Below, in pieces: positions 18,941 to 27,816 of a stretch of DNA of 61,319 nt. The notes below the pieces were generated by a model. It worked only from the letters and a program-made list of their open reading frames with translations. It did no database searches and was not told the origin of the DNA. How positions within the stretch are numbered: the first letter of the stretch is position 1; every line of letters begins with the position of its first letter. Made by a program: the position numbers and the translations under genes. Origin of the DNA: an uncultured Pelagibacteraceae bacterium. GTDB lineage: Bacteria > Pseudomonadota > Alphaproteobacteria > Pelagibacterales > Pelagibacteraceae. The stretch covers positions 1-61,319 of the forward strand of contig CACGNQ010000004.1 of assembly GCA_902574525.1 (NCBI GenBank). The letters run 5' to 3'.

Positions 18941-18946
18941 TCGATT

Positions 18947-21313
18947 ATGAAAAAAGCTGTCCTGATAATAATTTGCTATTTTATCTCGATTTTTATTTCA
19001 AATTTTGCAGTAGCTCGGGAACTAAATGTGAGATGGTTTGATGGAGTAATTCCTGGTGGTAACACAGCACATGGCGGCGGTTTGGGTTGCGAATCAAGTA
19101 GAGCTGAGACTGCCCTTAATGGTGATAGGACTCAAAATCCGGAGGATGTTGCTTGGAGTGACGATGGTTTAACAGTTTTTACAGTAAATTCAGACAATCA
19201 TGACAGTATGGCTAGTCATCTTTTAAGTATGAACAAAGTAGCTGAGCCTTTTAAAGTTACATCAGATTTAATGAATAGTGGAGGTGGAGATGTAACCTGT
19301 GATGCTATTGATGGAGAAAATCCGTTGGGAAATTCATTTGCTGTTACAGGCTCAGCTCAAGTAGATGATGAATTACAAAATATAGTAATTAAAGATGATG
19401 GAAAAATATTTTACATCTTAGGTGAGGATGGAAAATTAGGAAAGTTTAACGCTGCTGCAGCATTTGATGTTGATGGAATGCTATACGAAAGCAGACTTAT
19501 ATTTGATGCTGCTATAAATAGTGTAGCATTTAATAAAGAAGGAACAAAAGTTTATACACTTGATGGAAGTAATAACACTCCAATTTTAACTACTATTGAA
19601 TTACCTGCACCACATGATTTTAGTTCATCAACTCAAATTCATCAAGTGGATCTAAGCACTTTAGGTGTTGAAGTAGGCAAACATTCATCGAATGATCAGG
19701 CAAAAGATATAGAATTTAGTGATGATGGTTTTTCAATGTTTGTATTAATTTTAAATCAAACAGGAGAACCAGATCCTATTATTGCAGGAAAAAATCAATT
19801 TAATTATAGTTACATTTACCAATTTCGATTAGAAGAAAGTTTTGATGTATCTACTGCAGAAAAAGTTGGAAGATGGAATGTAAAGGGTTTTGGTAATATA
19901 ACTTCAAATACTAATAAGACAGGTTTTCCTAGAGGTTTTAGTTTTTCTCCTGACGGCATGATGCTATTTATGACGCAAATAAAAGGCTCTGCTGGTGTAG
20001 ATCAAGTAAATCGTTTTGATTTAGAATGTCCTTATGGATTAGTAGAATGTACATCTGCAACAACTTCTACTTTTGGAACAACAGTGGAGCTTACAAAGCA
20101 AAATATAAGTTTAAATACGACTACTATTTTTAAAAGATTTGAGTGGATTAAGAGAAATAGAGACGAAGAGAACTTAACTGCTCATAATTTAAACTTTAAT
20201 TATAAAAATACTTTAATAGATAGGTTAGCAAATAAATTTGAACCAATTGCAAGGAAAAATATTGCCTCATTAATTAGCAAAACTAAAAATGAAGACAAAA
20301 AATCTAAATGGTCTACTTGGAGTCTTGTAGATGTATATGTAGGTTTGTACGGCCAGCATGGAAGTGAAAAACCAAAAGATGTATTGGTAAAAGGAATAAC
20401 GTTGGGGGCTGATAGAAAATACGGTGAGGATAAGTTTTTTGGATTAGCTCTTAGATATGGAGATAGCAGTAGTGAAATTAAAAAATCCAAACAAGACGTA
20501 ACCATGGAGTCGCTTACTTTAAATTTATATGGAATTGCTCCAACTCAACATAATCAATATGTAAACGCTGTTTTAGGTGTAAGTTTTTTAAGTATTGATC
20601 ATATTTATCAATCTAAGTTATCAGGTGAGAGAAATGGGGGACAAATTTTTGGAACATTAAATTATCGAACTAGAAGTAAAGCAGGTAGATTTAATATGAC
20701 TCCAACTGCAAAACTTACATATGGCATTACTCATTTATCAGAATTTACAGATTATATAAATAATCCAAGTGATCCTTTGATAAAAAATTTAACTTATAAG
20801 GATACTGATTTTGCAACCGGTGAGTTGGCTGGAGGATTTTTATTTGAAATGGATGAATATGTTACTGAGATGGGAACTCTTCAACCAATGGGAGGATTAG
20901 AACTTCTCTATGATTTAAGTGATGATATTGATTATAAGTATATTTATCACGGAGAAACTAATGTTGTAACAGATACAATTCGAAAATATTCAAACCAGGA
21001 TCTAAAATATAATATTGGTTTCGAAGCTGTATATTTAAATGGTTTTACTGTTTCCTCAAGTTTTGAAAAAATTATTAGTCTCAATGATAGAAAAGGTCCT
21101 AATAGCTCTAGAGAAATATTTATACTGAAATTTAGTAGATCAAAAGAAGAGGATGGTGAGTTTGCGTTTAATTACAATCCTGTTAATGCCCATGAGTCTA
21201 GTTTAAGTTATAGTAAAAATATCAGCGGTTTTGATTTTTCAATTAATCACAATCATATATTTGATGACTCGCTCGAGTACGATACAAACGTAGAAGTTTC
21301 AACTAATTTTTAA
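18947..21313 (+). CDS. Putative autotransporter: beta-propeller-like passenger with C-terminal barrel
   Basis: 788 aa. Residues 1-24 form a signal peptide (hydrophobic run ending AVA). Residues about 30-370 carry repeated blade-like segments such as WSDDGLTVFTV, IKDDGKIFYILG, FNKEGTKVYTL and FSPDGMMLFMT, resembling a WD40/TolB-type propeller. From about residue 460 alternating polar and aromatic strands look like an autotransporter beta-barrel, and the protein ends in Phe, as outer-membrane proteins do. It is therefore likely displayed on or released from the outer membrane. The ligand is unknown. Confidence 0.72.
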   Translation: MKKAVLIIICYFISIFISNFAVARELNVRWFDGVIPGGNTAHGGGLGCESSRAETALNGDRTQNPEDVAWSDDGLTVFTVNSDNHDSMASHLLSMNKVAEPFKVTSDLMNSGGGDVTCDAIDGENPLGNSFAVTGSAQVDDELQNIVIKDDGKIFYILGEDGKLGKFNAAAAFDVDGMLYESRLIFDAAINSVAFNKEGTKVYTLDGSNNTPILTTIELPAPHDFSSSTQIHQVDLSTLGVEVGKHSSNDQAKDIEFSDDGFSMFVLILNQTGEPDPIIAGKNQFNYSYIYQFRLEESFDVSTAEKVGRWNVKGFGNITSNTNKTGFPRGFSFSPDGMMLFMTQIKGSAGVDQVNRFDLECPYGLVECTSATTSTFGTTVELTKQNISLNTTTIFKRFEWIKRNRDEENLTAHNLNFNYKNTLIDRLANKFEPIARKNIASLISKTKNEDKKSKWSTWSLVDVYVGLYGQHGSEKPKDVLVKGITLGADRKYGEDKFFGLALRYGDSSSEIKKSKQDVTMESLTLNLYGIAPTQHNQYVNAVLGVSFLSIDHIYQSKLSGERNGGQIFGTLNYRTRSKAGRFNMTPTAKLTYGITHLSEFTDYINNPSDPLIKNLTYKDTDFATGELAGGFLFEMDEYVTEMGTLQPMGGLELLYDLSDDIDYKYIYHGETNVVTDTIRKYSNQDLKYNIGFEAVYLNGFTVSSSFEKIISLNDRKGPNSSREIFILKFSRSKEEDGEFAFNYNPVNAHESSLSYSKNISGFDFSINHNHIFDDSLEYDTNVEVSTNF

Positions 21314-21333
21314 TTTTTATAAATGGAGGTAAA

Positions 21334-21726
21334 ATGTCAGTATTTAAATTAGTAAGTGAGCAAAGAGTAAAAGGAAAAGTTAAAAAAGTTTTTGATGATA
21401 TTAAGCGGACTAGGAATATAAAAAAAATTCCTAACTTTTGGAGAGCGATAGCAAATAATCCTGAAACATTGGAACGCACGTGGAATAATTTAAAACAAAT
21501 TATGAAAAAGGGTACACTTGATCCTGTTACGAAAGAACTAATCTATGTTGCAGTTTCAATAACAAATAGTTGTGAATACTGTATTAGATCTCATACTGCA
21601 GCTGCTAAAAAAAAAGGAGCTTCAGATCAAATGATTAAAGAGATGATTGATGTTGTTGGGATAGCCAATCAAAACAATAAGTTGGTTGAGTCTTATCAAG
21701 TAGAGGTAGATAAAATTTACAAGTAG
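21334..21726 (+). CDS. Carboxymuconolactone decarboxylase / AhpD-like protein
   Basis: 130 aa, all-helical CMD family. The CxxC pair with downstream His in NSCEYCIRSHTAAAKKKG near residues 66-83 is the AhpD-type redox centre, so a thiol-dependent peroxide or disulfide role is more likely than decarboxylation. It has a strong ribosome site (GGAGGT) seven bases ahead of the ATG. It is convergent with the monooxygenase-like gene, with a small hairpin across both stops. Confidence 0.85.
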   Translation: MSVFKLVSEQRVKGKVKKVFDDIKRTRNIKKIPNFWRAIANNPETLERTWNNLKQIMKKGTLDPVTKELIYVAVSITNSCEYCIRSHTAAAKKKGASDQMIKEMIDVVGIANQNNKLVESYQVEVDKIYK

Positions 21727-21742
21727 TTTTAGATAACTACTT
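21721..21742. terminator. Hairpin across convergent stop codons
   Basis: AAGTAGTT, six-base loop TTAGAT, AACTACTT: a perfect 8-bp stem that spans the stops of the AhpD-like gene and the minus-strand monooxygenase-like gene. It could act as a weak bidirectional terminator, though no clear T-run follows on either side. Confidence 0.4.
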
Positions 21743-22031
21743 CAAAGCCTTCAAAGTTGGGTGCACCGATATAAAGATCTTTATGTTGCCCAGCATTTTT
21801 GTGGGCCAATCTAAAAGCTTCAGACTTTGTCCAATCTATAAATGCTTCTTTTGACATCCAAATACTATGAGAAGCGTATAAAGTATGATCTTCGTTTACA
21901 TTTCCTTTAACCAAATGAAATTCTTTAAAACCATTCACCCCTTTTAAATGAGTATCCCTATTTTTCCAAACATCTTCAAATTCTTTTTCTTTTCCTTTAA
22001 CAATTTTAAATCTATTCATTGCAATAAACAT
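21729..22031 (-). CDS. ABM / IsdG-like small monooxygenase-fold protein
   Basis: 100-aa ferredoxin-fold protein. NRFKIVKGKEKEFEDVW at the N-terminus, HTLYASHSIW in the middle and SEAFRLAHKNAG followed by FEGFEVV at the end match antibiotic-biosynthesis-monooxygenase proteins of the IsdG/heme-degrading type. Some of these oxidise heme to release iron, others act on quinones. The N at residue 6 fits the IsdG catalytic Asn. It is downstream of the SDR gene, six bases away. Heme as substrate is a reasonable but unproven inference. Confidence 0.7.
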   Translation of the reverse strand: MFIAMNRFKIVKGKEKEFEDVWKNRDTHLKGVNGFKEFHLVKGNVNEDHTLYASHSIWMSKEAFIDWTKSEAFRLAHKNAGQHKDLYIGAPNFEGFEVVI

Positions 22032-22037
22032 AAAATT

Positions 22038-22748
22038 TTAAGATAAAGTTGATCTTCCTCCATCAACACCAATAACTTGGCCTGTAACCCAAGAACTTTC
22101 GTCAGTTATTAAAAACTTTGCAAGCGAAGCACTGTCAGCACCTTCACCAACTCTTTTAAGAGGGTGGGCTTTCGCAATACCTTCTGCTAGCACTGTATTC
22201 TTTAACATAGGATCTGCAATTTTAGATTTTGATAAACTTGGTGCAATACAATTTACCCTTACATTTGGTGCAAGTTCGGAGGCAAGACTAACAGTTAAAC
22301 CTTCAACAGCTGCTTTTGCAGAAGCTATTATTCCGTGATTAGCAAAACCTCTTCTGACAGCAACAGTTGAAAATAAAACAACTGACCCTTTGTTTTTTTT
22401 TAAAGTATCTTGATACCCTTTAACTATTTCCAACGCTGAGTAACAATTTAATTTCATACATTGATTAAATTCATCTTCTTTAATCATTCTAAGTGGTTTG
22501 AGCACTATTGATCCAACACAATATGCAATACCTTTTACATCAGGCACATCTGCCTTAACTTTATCTAAGAAACCATTTTCAAGAACATCAGCAACTGTAT
22601 ATGAACAACCTAATTGTTCTGAAAGATTTTTTACTTCACTTTCATCTCTTGCAACTAAATGAACTTCTTTCCCAGAATCTTTTAGTTGTTTTGACAAACT
22701 TGAACCGATCGAACCTGTCGCACCAAAAATTAAATATTTTTCTGACAT
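22038..22748 (-). CDS. SDR-fold protein lacking the catalytic tyrosine
   Basis: 236 aa short-chain dehydrogenase fold. The nucleotide-binding FGATGSIGSSL is intact at residues 8-18, and the C-terminal GQVIGVDGG is typical. In the active site the usual YxxxK reads IxxxK (GIIASAKAAVEG), so the catalytic Tyr is Ile while the Lys is retained. Classical oxidoreductase activity is therefore doubtful, and a binding or atypical catalytic role is possible. Upstream of the IsdG-like gene on the same strand. Confidence 0.82.
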   Translation of the reverse strand: MSEKYLIFGATGSIGSSLSKQLKDSGKEVHLVARDESEVKNLSEQLGCSYTVADVLENGFLDKVKADVPDVKGIAYCVGSIVLKPLRMIKEDEFNQCMKLNCYSALEIVKGYQDTLKKNKGSVVLFSTVAVRRGFANHGIIASAKAAVEGLTVSLASELAPNVRVNCIAPSLSKSKIADPMLKNTVLAEGIAKAHPLKRVGEGADSASLAKFLITDESSWVTGQVIGVDGGRSTLS

Positions 22749-22776
22749 ATATTTTTTTTAAAGCTATATTAGCAGT

Positions 22777-24273
22777 ATGAAGTTATTTTTTATACTTGGA
22801 AATCAGTTATTTCCACCAAAATATCTAGACCGCTTCAAAAATGATCACTTATTCTTCATGTCTGAGGATTACGAATTATGCACATATGAAAAGCATCATA
22901 AATTAAAAATCCTCTTATTTTTATCATCTATGAGATCACATGCAGATAATTTGAAAAAAAATAAATTCAAAGTTGAATATACTAATATTGAAACAAGTGA
23001 TTTTAAAAAGGATTATTTAGATAAAGTTAAGAAGGTAATCAAATTAAAAAAAATTAAAGAAATTACAAGTTTTGAAATTGAAGACAAATTCTTTGAAAAA
23101 AAAGTACAGAGTTTTGTTAAAAAAAATGACTTAATTTGGAATAAAATTAAATCACCAATGTTTTTAAATTCTAGAGAAGAATTTAATGATTATCTATCTA
23201 AAAATAAAAGACCTTTTATGGCGACATTTTATAAAGGTACAAGACAAAAACTTAATATTTTAATGAATAAAGATGGAGCACCCGAAGGAGGTAAATGGAG
23301 CTTTGATGAAGATAATAGAAAGAAACTTCCTAAAAATACAAAAGTACCAAAGTTTCCAATTATTTCAGAAACAAAACATACTAAAAATTTGAAACCTATC
23401 GTTGAGAAAATATTTAAAGACCATCCAGGGAGCACACAAAATTTTTGGTTCGCAACTGAATACAATGATGTTGTGAAACTTTTAAATTTTTTTTTAAAAG
23501 AAAAATCAAATTTATTTGGTGACTATGAAGATGCAGTTGACCAAGGAAACAATATTCTATTTCACAGCGCCCTAAGTCCATACATCAACCTTGGTCTAAT
23601 AACTCCTGAATTTATTATCTCAAAAACTTTAGAGTTCCATAAAAAAAATAAAATAAGACTCAATTCGTTGGAAGGTTATGTAAGACAAGTAATTGGGTGG
23701 AGAGAATTTATGAGGGGCGTTTATCAAAAGTATAGTGATGAGATGGAAACAAGAAATTTCTTTAAACAAAACAGAAAAATGAAAAATTCGTGGTATGAAG
23801 GAACAACGGGTCTACCACCTTTGGATTATGCAATTAAAAATGCATTAAATCATGGCTGGTCACATCATATTGAAAGGTTAATGATACTTTCAAATATAAT
23901 GAACCTTTGTGAAGTAAAACCTAAAATTGTTTACAAATGGTTTATGGAAATGTTTGTAGACTCGTCTGATTGGGTAATGGTACCAAATGTTTATGGAATG
24001 GGTTTATTTAGCGATGGAGGGATCTTTGCAACCAAACCATATATCTGTGGATCTAGTTATTTTATGAAGATGATGGATTTTAAAAAAGGTGATTGGTGTA
24101 ATACAATGGATGGATTGTATTGGAGATTTATAAATAGAAATAGAACTTTCTTTTTAAAAAATCCAAGATTATCAATGATGGTAAGAATTTTTGATAAAAT
24201 GAAACCCGACAGAAAAAAATTAATATTGTCAGAGGCTGAAAAATTTATAAATAAAAACACATATGGCAATTAA
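22777..24273 (+). CDS. Photolyase/cryptochrome of the Fe-S bacterial type (PhrB-like)
   Basis: 498 aa. The N-terminus FFILGNQLFP and the long second half with GYVRQVIGWREFMRG, HHIERLMILSN and ATKPYICGSSYF place it in the DPRP/FeS-BCP group, which repairs (6-4) photoproducts or senses blue light with FAD. Visible cluster-type cysteines are C378 (NLCEVKP), C424 (YICGSS) and C441 (GDWCNTM). The segment between the last two is short compared with PhrB, which has a CxxC there. The full four-Cys cluster is not obvious. It overlaps the downstream DCC gene by 11 bases. Confidence 0.85.
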   Translation: MKLFFILGNQLFPPKYLDRFKNDHLFFMSEDYELCTYEKHHKLKILLFLSSMRSHADNLKKNKFKVEYTNIETSDFKKDYLDKVKKVIKLKKIKEITSFEIEDKFFEKKVQSFVKKNDLIWNKIKSPMFLNSREEFNDYLSKNKRPFMATFYKGTRQKLNILMNKDGAPEGGKWSFDEDNRKKLPKNTKVPKFPIISETKHTKNLKPIVEKIFKDHPGSTQNFWFATEYNDVVKLLNFFLKEKSNLFGDYEDAVDQGNNILFHSALSPYINLGLITPEFIISKTLEFHKKNKIRLNSLEGYVRQVIGWREFMRGVYQKYSDEMETRNFFKQNRKMKNSWYEGTTGLPPLDYAIKNALNHGWSHHIERLMILSNIMNLCEVKPKIVYKWFMEMFVDSSDWVMVPNVYGMGLFSDGGIFATKPYICGSSYFMKMMDFKKGDWCNTMDGLYWRFINRNRTFFLKNPRLSMMVRIFDKMKPDRKKLILSEAEKFINKNTYGN

Positions 24274-24613
24274 AGTTTTTTTTAACGACTCCTGTAATGT
24301 TTGTAGATTGGAAATAAATCACTACAAAAAGATTGCCGATAGTAATTTGGAATGGATTGATATTACAAATAATGAAGATGCGTTAAGACTAACATCTAAA
24401 ACTCAAGAAGAATTATTAAGAAGACTTCATGTAATTGAAGATGGAAACGTGATAGGTGGTGCAAAAGCTTTTGTTGTCATATGGTCAAAAATTCCCAAAT
24501 ATAATTTTCTAGCAAAAATATTTTCAATTAAACCTTTATTTGTTTTATTCCATTATGGTTATGAGGTGATTGCTTATTTTTTATTTTTGAAAAATAAACA
24601 CCAACTAAAATGA
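24263..24613 (+). CDS. DCC-family (DUF393) thiol-disulfide protein
   Basis: 116 aa. DSCNVCRLE at residues 9-17 contains the DxxCxxC motif that names the family, predicted to be thioredoxin-like but without a known reaction. A hydrophobic C-terminal stretch ([18 protein letters not shown]) may contact the membrane. The gene overlaps the photolyase by 11 bases and the following DUF2256 gene by four. DCC proteins are often next to photolyase-family genes in marine bacteria, so a role in the same repair or pigment system is likely. Confidence 0.82.
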   Translation: MAIKVFFNDSCNVCRLEINHYKKIADSNLEWIDITNNEDALRLTSKTQEELLRRLHVIEDGNVIGGAKAFVVIWSKIPKYNFLAKIFSIKPLFVLFHYGYEVIAYFLFLKNKHQLK

Positions 24614-24735
24614 AAAAACAAAATTTACCTTCTAAGACTTGTCCAGTCTGCAAAAGACCATTTGTTTGGAGAAAAAAATGGAGATTAAATTGGGATCGAG
24701 TGAAGTATTGTTCTAAAAGATGTTCTTCTAAATAA
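24610..24735 (+). CDS. DUF2256 zinc-ribbon-like peptide
   Basis: 41 aa. Two cysteine pairs, CPVC at residues 11-14 and a later CSKRC at 34-38, flank [10 protein letters not shown], the signature of DUF2256. The four cysteines suggest a bound zinc. The ATG overlaps the DCC stop (ATGA). DUF2256 genes are commonly found next to cryptochrome/photolyase genes. The function is unknown. Its last 8 bp overlap tail-to-tail with the convergent photolyase-like gene. Confidence 0.85.
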   Translation: MKKQNLPSKTCPVCKRPFVWRKKWRLNWDRVKYCSKRCSSK

Positions 24736-25870
24736 ATTCTTGAACTATCTTTGGTATATAGTTTTTAAAATTGAAAAAACCTTTATTACAATATTCCCAA
24801 GAATACTGATCGATTTTTCTATATAAAAAACTAATATTCTTAAAATTATTTGAGTTAATATAATCCAGATTCTCACCAATAGATGGGTATAAAGCTAATA
24901 AATTTTCTTTCATATCTTTTAAGTCTTGAATATTGATAATTTTACAATTTAAAGATTTATTTTTTAAACTTTCTATTTGATCTTTTATTAGAGATTTTTT
25001 AAAATTTATAACTTTTTCATCTAGTTTAATTTGTCTTGTTTCATTTTCATTGAACACAAAATAAATAGTTTTAAAAGATTGATCTTTAAAATCACTTTGT
25101 TCAAAAGATATATTATTATCAAATACTAATAAATCTTGGCTATTCGATATATTTGCATCAAGGAACCCATTATTTATAATTGAATAATTTCTTTCATCAT
25201 TTATGGGAACTGGGTTTTCATTTAATTTTATGTTGCTAAATCTATTATTTGTAAATTTTTTTATATTCCATTCAGAAGCAACATAATTTTTACCTTTTGT
25301 CTGAATGCCTGCGGTCCATCTCCAACCTAAAGTATTTGATGCACTGTCTCCATCTAAAAGATATTTCATGAAAAACTCTGCCCCCAATTGCCAAGGCAAA
25401 CCAAGAGTAAAAATCCAAATACTTGCAAACCACATTCTTGCATGATTGTGAAGATAATTATATCTTTTTAGTTCATCTACCCATGTATTAAAGCATTCAA
25501 TTTTAGTTCTTCCTTCAACAGCTTCTAGATAATTTTTATCATCTTTATATTCCTGTTTCAGCCGGTTTAGATCTAAAATATAATCTCTCCATACATTTGG
25601 TCTTAATTCTAGCCATCCTTTCCAATAAACACGCCATAAAACTTCTTGAATAAATTTTTCTATTTTTACAAATGGAAACTTTTTTAAAGAAAGACTCATT
25701 ACTTCTCTCTCAGATAAAACCCCGTGAGTTATATAAGGGGATAAACAAGAAATATTTCCTCTTTGATCCGGCCCAAAATCAAAATTTCTAAGCTTTGAAT
25801 ACTCTGATAAATTATTATTAATAAAATTAATTAATTTTTTACAAGCAAAATCTCTATTTGGTTCAAACAT
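24728..25870 (-). CDS. Photolyase-like FAD-binding protein without antenna domain
   Basis: 380 aa. The protein begins directly with the helical FAD-binding part ([18 protein letters not shown] near residue 33). It contains [26 protein letters not shown], and [16 protein letters not shown], which are the FAD and photolyase core motifs. The N-terminal Rossmann antenna domain of classical photolyases is absent. The last 150 residues are an AT-rich, poorly conserved extension. It may repair DNA or act as a photoreceptor. It faces the PhrB-like/DCC/DUF2256 genes. Confidence 0.82.
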   Translation of the reverse strand: MFEPNRDFACKKLINFINNNLSEYSKLRNFDFGPDQRGNISCLSPYITHGVLSEREVMSLSLKKFPFVKIEKFIQEVLWRVYWKGWLELRPNVWRDYILDLNRLKQEYKDDKNYLEAVEGRTKIECFNTWVDELKRYNYLHNHARMWFASIWIFTLGLPWQLGAEFFMKYLLDGDSASNTLGWRWTAGIQTKGKNYVASEWNIKKFTNNRFSNIKLNENPVPINDERNYSIINNGFLDANISNSQDLLVFDNNISFEQSDFKDQSFKTIYFVFNENETRQIKLDEKVINFKKSLIKDQIESLKNKSLNCKIINIQDLKDMKENLLALYPSIGENLDYINSNNFKNISFLYRKIDQYSWEYCNKGFFNFKNYIPKIVQEFI

Positions 25871-25893
25871 TTAAGACTGATATTAGAAATTTA

Positions 25894-26133
25894 TTAATTT
25901 CCTTTTTTTCTTGGATCCTTAAGACTTTGAAGCACTCCAGCTAATCCAGATAATTTTATGCTGATATAAACTATATAAACTAAAGTTGCACCAAGAGCCA
26001 TTGTTGAAAAAAATACAAATATCGCAGTTAAGAATTTTTCGGTGAACCAATTTTCAACATCAGAATTAGACAAATATAATATATTCCAAAAGGCTAAAAA
26101 TATTAGTTCATAAGTAATTATTACTTTATACAT
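25894..26133 (-). CDS. Small two-helix membrane protein
   Basis: 79 aa with two hydrophobic segments, about residues 5-22 and 33-60, and a charged C-terminal tail DPRKKGN. I do not recognise a family. It is the last gene of a continuous minus-strand series of small genes that begins near 30742, separated from the next gene upstream by a single base. Confidence 0.6.
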   Translation of the reverse strand: MYKVIITYELIFLAFWNILYLSNSDVENWFTEKFLTAIFVFFSTMALGATLVYIVYISIKLSGLAGVLQSLKDPRKKGN

Positions 26134-26134
26134 T

Positions 26135-26356
26135 TCAGTTGCTTATATTATCTACAAATCGTTTTGCAATAGGTCCTACCAACAATGAGACAATAATTGC
26201 AATGGGTAGACCTACAGACCATGCCTTTAAAAACCTCATAAAATACTCATTATCATAACCCGTATTGATGAAAGTAATAATAAGTGTCATTAAAAGACTC
26301 ATTCCAAAGCCCATTATCAAAATATAAATTAAATTAGAGTATTTCTTAGGAATCAT
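26135..26356 (-). CDS. DUF2798-type membrane protein
   Basis: 73 aa with two transmembrane helices. MGFGMSLLMTLIITFINTG near residue 15 and FLKAWSVGLPIAIIVSLLVGPIAKRFVD at the end fit the DUF2798 pattern. No function is known. The start overlaps the SMR transporter gene stop by four bases, so they are cotranscribed. Confidence 0.72.
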   Translation of the reverse strand: MIPKKYSNLIYILIMGFGMSLLMTLIITFINTGYDNEYFMRFLKAWSVGLPIAIIVSLLVGPIAKRFVDNISN

Positions 26357-26691
26357 GATGAAGTTTTACCAAGTAAATTTACAATTAAAACGCCTGAAAT
26401 AATTAATACCATTCCCAAAATAGTATAAAGATCTGGAAATTGATTAAATTTTAAAATTCCAATTATAATTGTAGCTATAATGCATAGACCAGCAAAAGAA
26501 GCGTAAGTGATACCAACAGGAATAGTTTTCATAACCAAAGACAATGTATACATACATCCAACAATCGTAATTGCAGTCATTAAACTTGGGATTAACAAAG
26601 TAAAACCTTGAGCACTCTTTGCAAATCCATTTGCAGCAGTACCTAGTGCTACAGCAATAATAAGAATTATATAAGGTAAAATATTACTCAT
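26353..26691 (-). CDS. SMR-family small multidrug/cation transporter
   Basis: 112 aa with four hydrophobic helices, the size of EmrE/SugE-type proteins. LVMKTIPVGITYASFAGLCI in the second and third helices is a typical SMR segment. The conserved glutamate of EmrE helix 1 is not obvious (the first helix is AVALGTAANGFAKSA), so drug/proton antiport of the EmrE type is doubtful. It overlaps the DUF2798 gene. Confidence 0.75.
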   Translation of the reverse strand: MSNILPYIILIIAVALGTAANGFAKSAQGFTLLIPSLMTAITIVGCMYTLSLVMKTIPVGITYASFAGLCIIATIIIGILKFNQFPDLYTILGMVLIISGVLIVNLLGKTSS

Positions 26692-26698
26692 TCAGAAA

Positions 26699-26917
26699 TT
26701 ATAAATGAAATATTAAAAAATAAAAATAAATTATCCATAGGAAACAAGTTGCCATAGTAACGAAAATTATAGTTATACCTGTAGCAGTTTCATTCTTATA
26801 TTTTTTATTAACCTTCTTTCTCCAACTTTTTGGGTATAATGGGATTGTAAGTGCGTATATGATTAGAAAAAAATCAAGCGCAGTAATTATTATACATAGA
26901 AAAAGTAATTGATCCAT
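26699..26917 (-). CDS. Small two-helix membrane protein
   Basis: 72 aa. Hydrophobic helices at about residues 3-25 and 48-72 are joined by a basic loop (PKSWRKKVNKKYKNE). No recognisable family. It stands 7 bases from both neighbours in the minus-strand small-gene series, upstream of the SMR transporter. Confidence 0.6.
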   Translation of the reverse strand: MDQLLFLCIIITALDFFLIIYALTIPLYPKSWRKKVNKKYKNETATGITIIFVTMATCFLWIIYFYFLIFHL

Positions 26918-26923
26918 TTTTTA

Positions 26924-27475
26924 TCATATACTTTCTTTTTTAATTAGTTCTCTTAGTTTTTCTATCATTACCAAAGGTGTTTCCATAGCAGGATAAACTT
27001 TGTGTGCTTCTATATAACTATCAATAGCTTTTTGATAATTTTTTAAAGCTGTTTGAACAAGGCCTTGACCCGAGAGAGCTCCAAAATGTCTTTTTTCTAA
27101 TTTTAAAACCATATCGATATCATTTTGAGATAATTCTAGATTGCCCATAAGATATAAGACTGTTGCTCTTTTATTCCAAGCTTCTGCCCAATTTGGATCT
27201 AATTCAATAGCTTTCGAAAATACATTGTGTGCACTAGTAAGTTGGTTTTGGGACATATACTGTGAACCCTTTGCTAAAAGGCTGGTTAAACTTTCTTGAG
27301 TTGGATGTGTGGTCCAAAGTTTCCAAATTTTCCCCTCGATTTCTCTAGCAGTCATTGGGTTATTTGTTTTTTTTAATTTCTCAAATAATCCATCTAGGTC
27401 TGATATTGTTTGATTTTGAGTAAAAGAATTAGTGGAAAATAAAAATAAAAAAAATATTAAAAATATTTTTTTCAC
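26924..27475 (-). CDS. Exported TPR-repeat protein
   Basis: 183 aa with an N-terminal signal peptide (hydrophobic residues 3-18, FLIFFLFLFSTNSF). Two to three tetratricopeptide repeats follow, seen in SAHNVFSKAIELDPNWAEAWNKRA and the next two helical pairs to residue 165. TPR domains mediate protein contacts, so this is probably a periplasmic scaffold or adaptor. It begins one base from the neighbouring NTF2-like gene. Confidence 0.8.
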   Translation of the reverse strand: MKKIFLIFFLFLFSTNSFTQNQTISDLDGLFEKLKKTNNPMTAREIEGKIWKLWTTHPTQESLTSLLAKGSQYMSQNQLTSAHNVFSKAIELDPNWAEAWNKRATVLYLMGNLELSQNDIDMVLKLEKRHFGALSGQGLVQTALKNYQKAIDSYIEAHKVYPAMETPLVMIEKLRELIKKESI

Positions 27476-27796
27476 TTATTTTGACATAGGGGTTGCACCA
27501 GTTTCCAAACTTATAATTTTTCCATCTTTATATTTGTAAACTGCCATTACTGCTTCAACATTTCCATCATCAAAAGTCACGATAGCGTGATGGACACCAA
27601 CTTCATTATTTTCATAAACTATTCTTGACTTGTCTTGTTTAATATCTCCACTCATTGCCCATTTAATTACATCTGCTTTTCCTAGAGAATTTCCAGATTT
27701 ATGCATAGTAAATTTAAAATCATCATGCAAAAGTTGATTCATTAATGCTTCGTCTTTATTTTTTATAGCGTTACTGTAATTTTCTAATATAGACAT
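27476..27796 (-). CDS. NTF2-like (SnoaL/DUF4440-type) protein
   Basis: 106 aa alpha+beta cone fold. It starts ENYSNAIKNKDEALMNQLLHDDFKF, the usual first helix and strand of NTF2-like proteins, followed by HHAIVTFDDGNVEAVMAVYKYKDGKI. No signal peptide. Such proteins are small-molecule binding pockets or enzymes, and neither can be chosen here. A good AGGAG ribosome site precedes the start. Confidence 0.7.
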   Translation of the reverse strand: MSILENYSNAIKNKDEALMNQLLHDDFKFTMHKSGNSLGKADVIKWAMSGDIKQDKSRIVYENNEVGVHHAIVTFDDGNVEAVMAVYKYKDGKIISLETGATPMSK

Positions 27797-27816
27797 TTTA
27801 TCTCCTTTATTAATTG

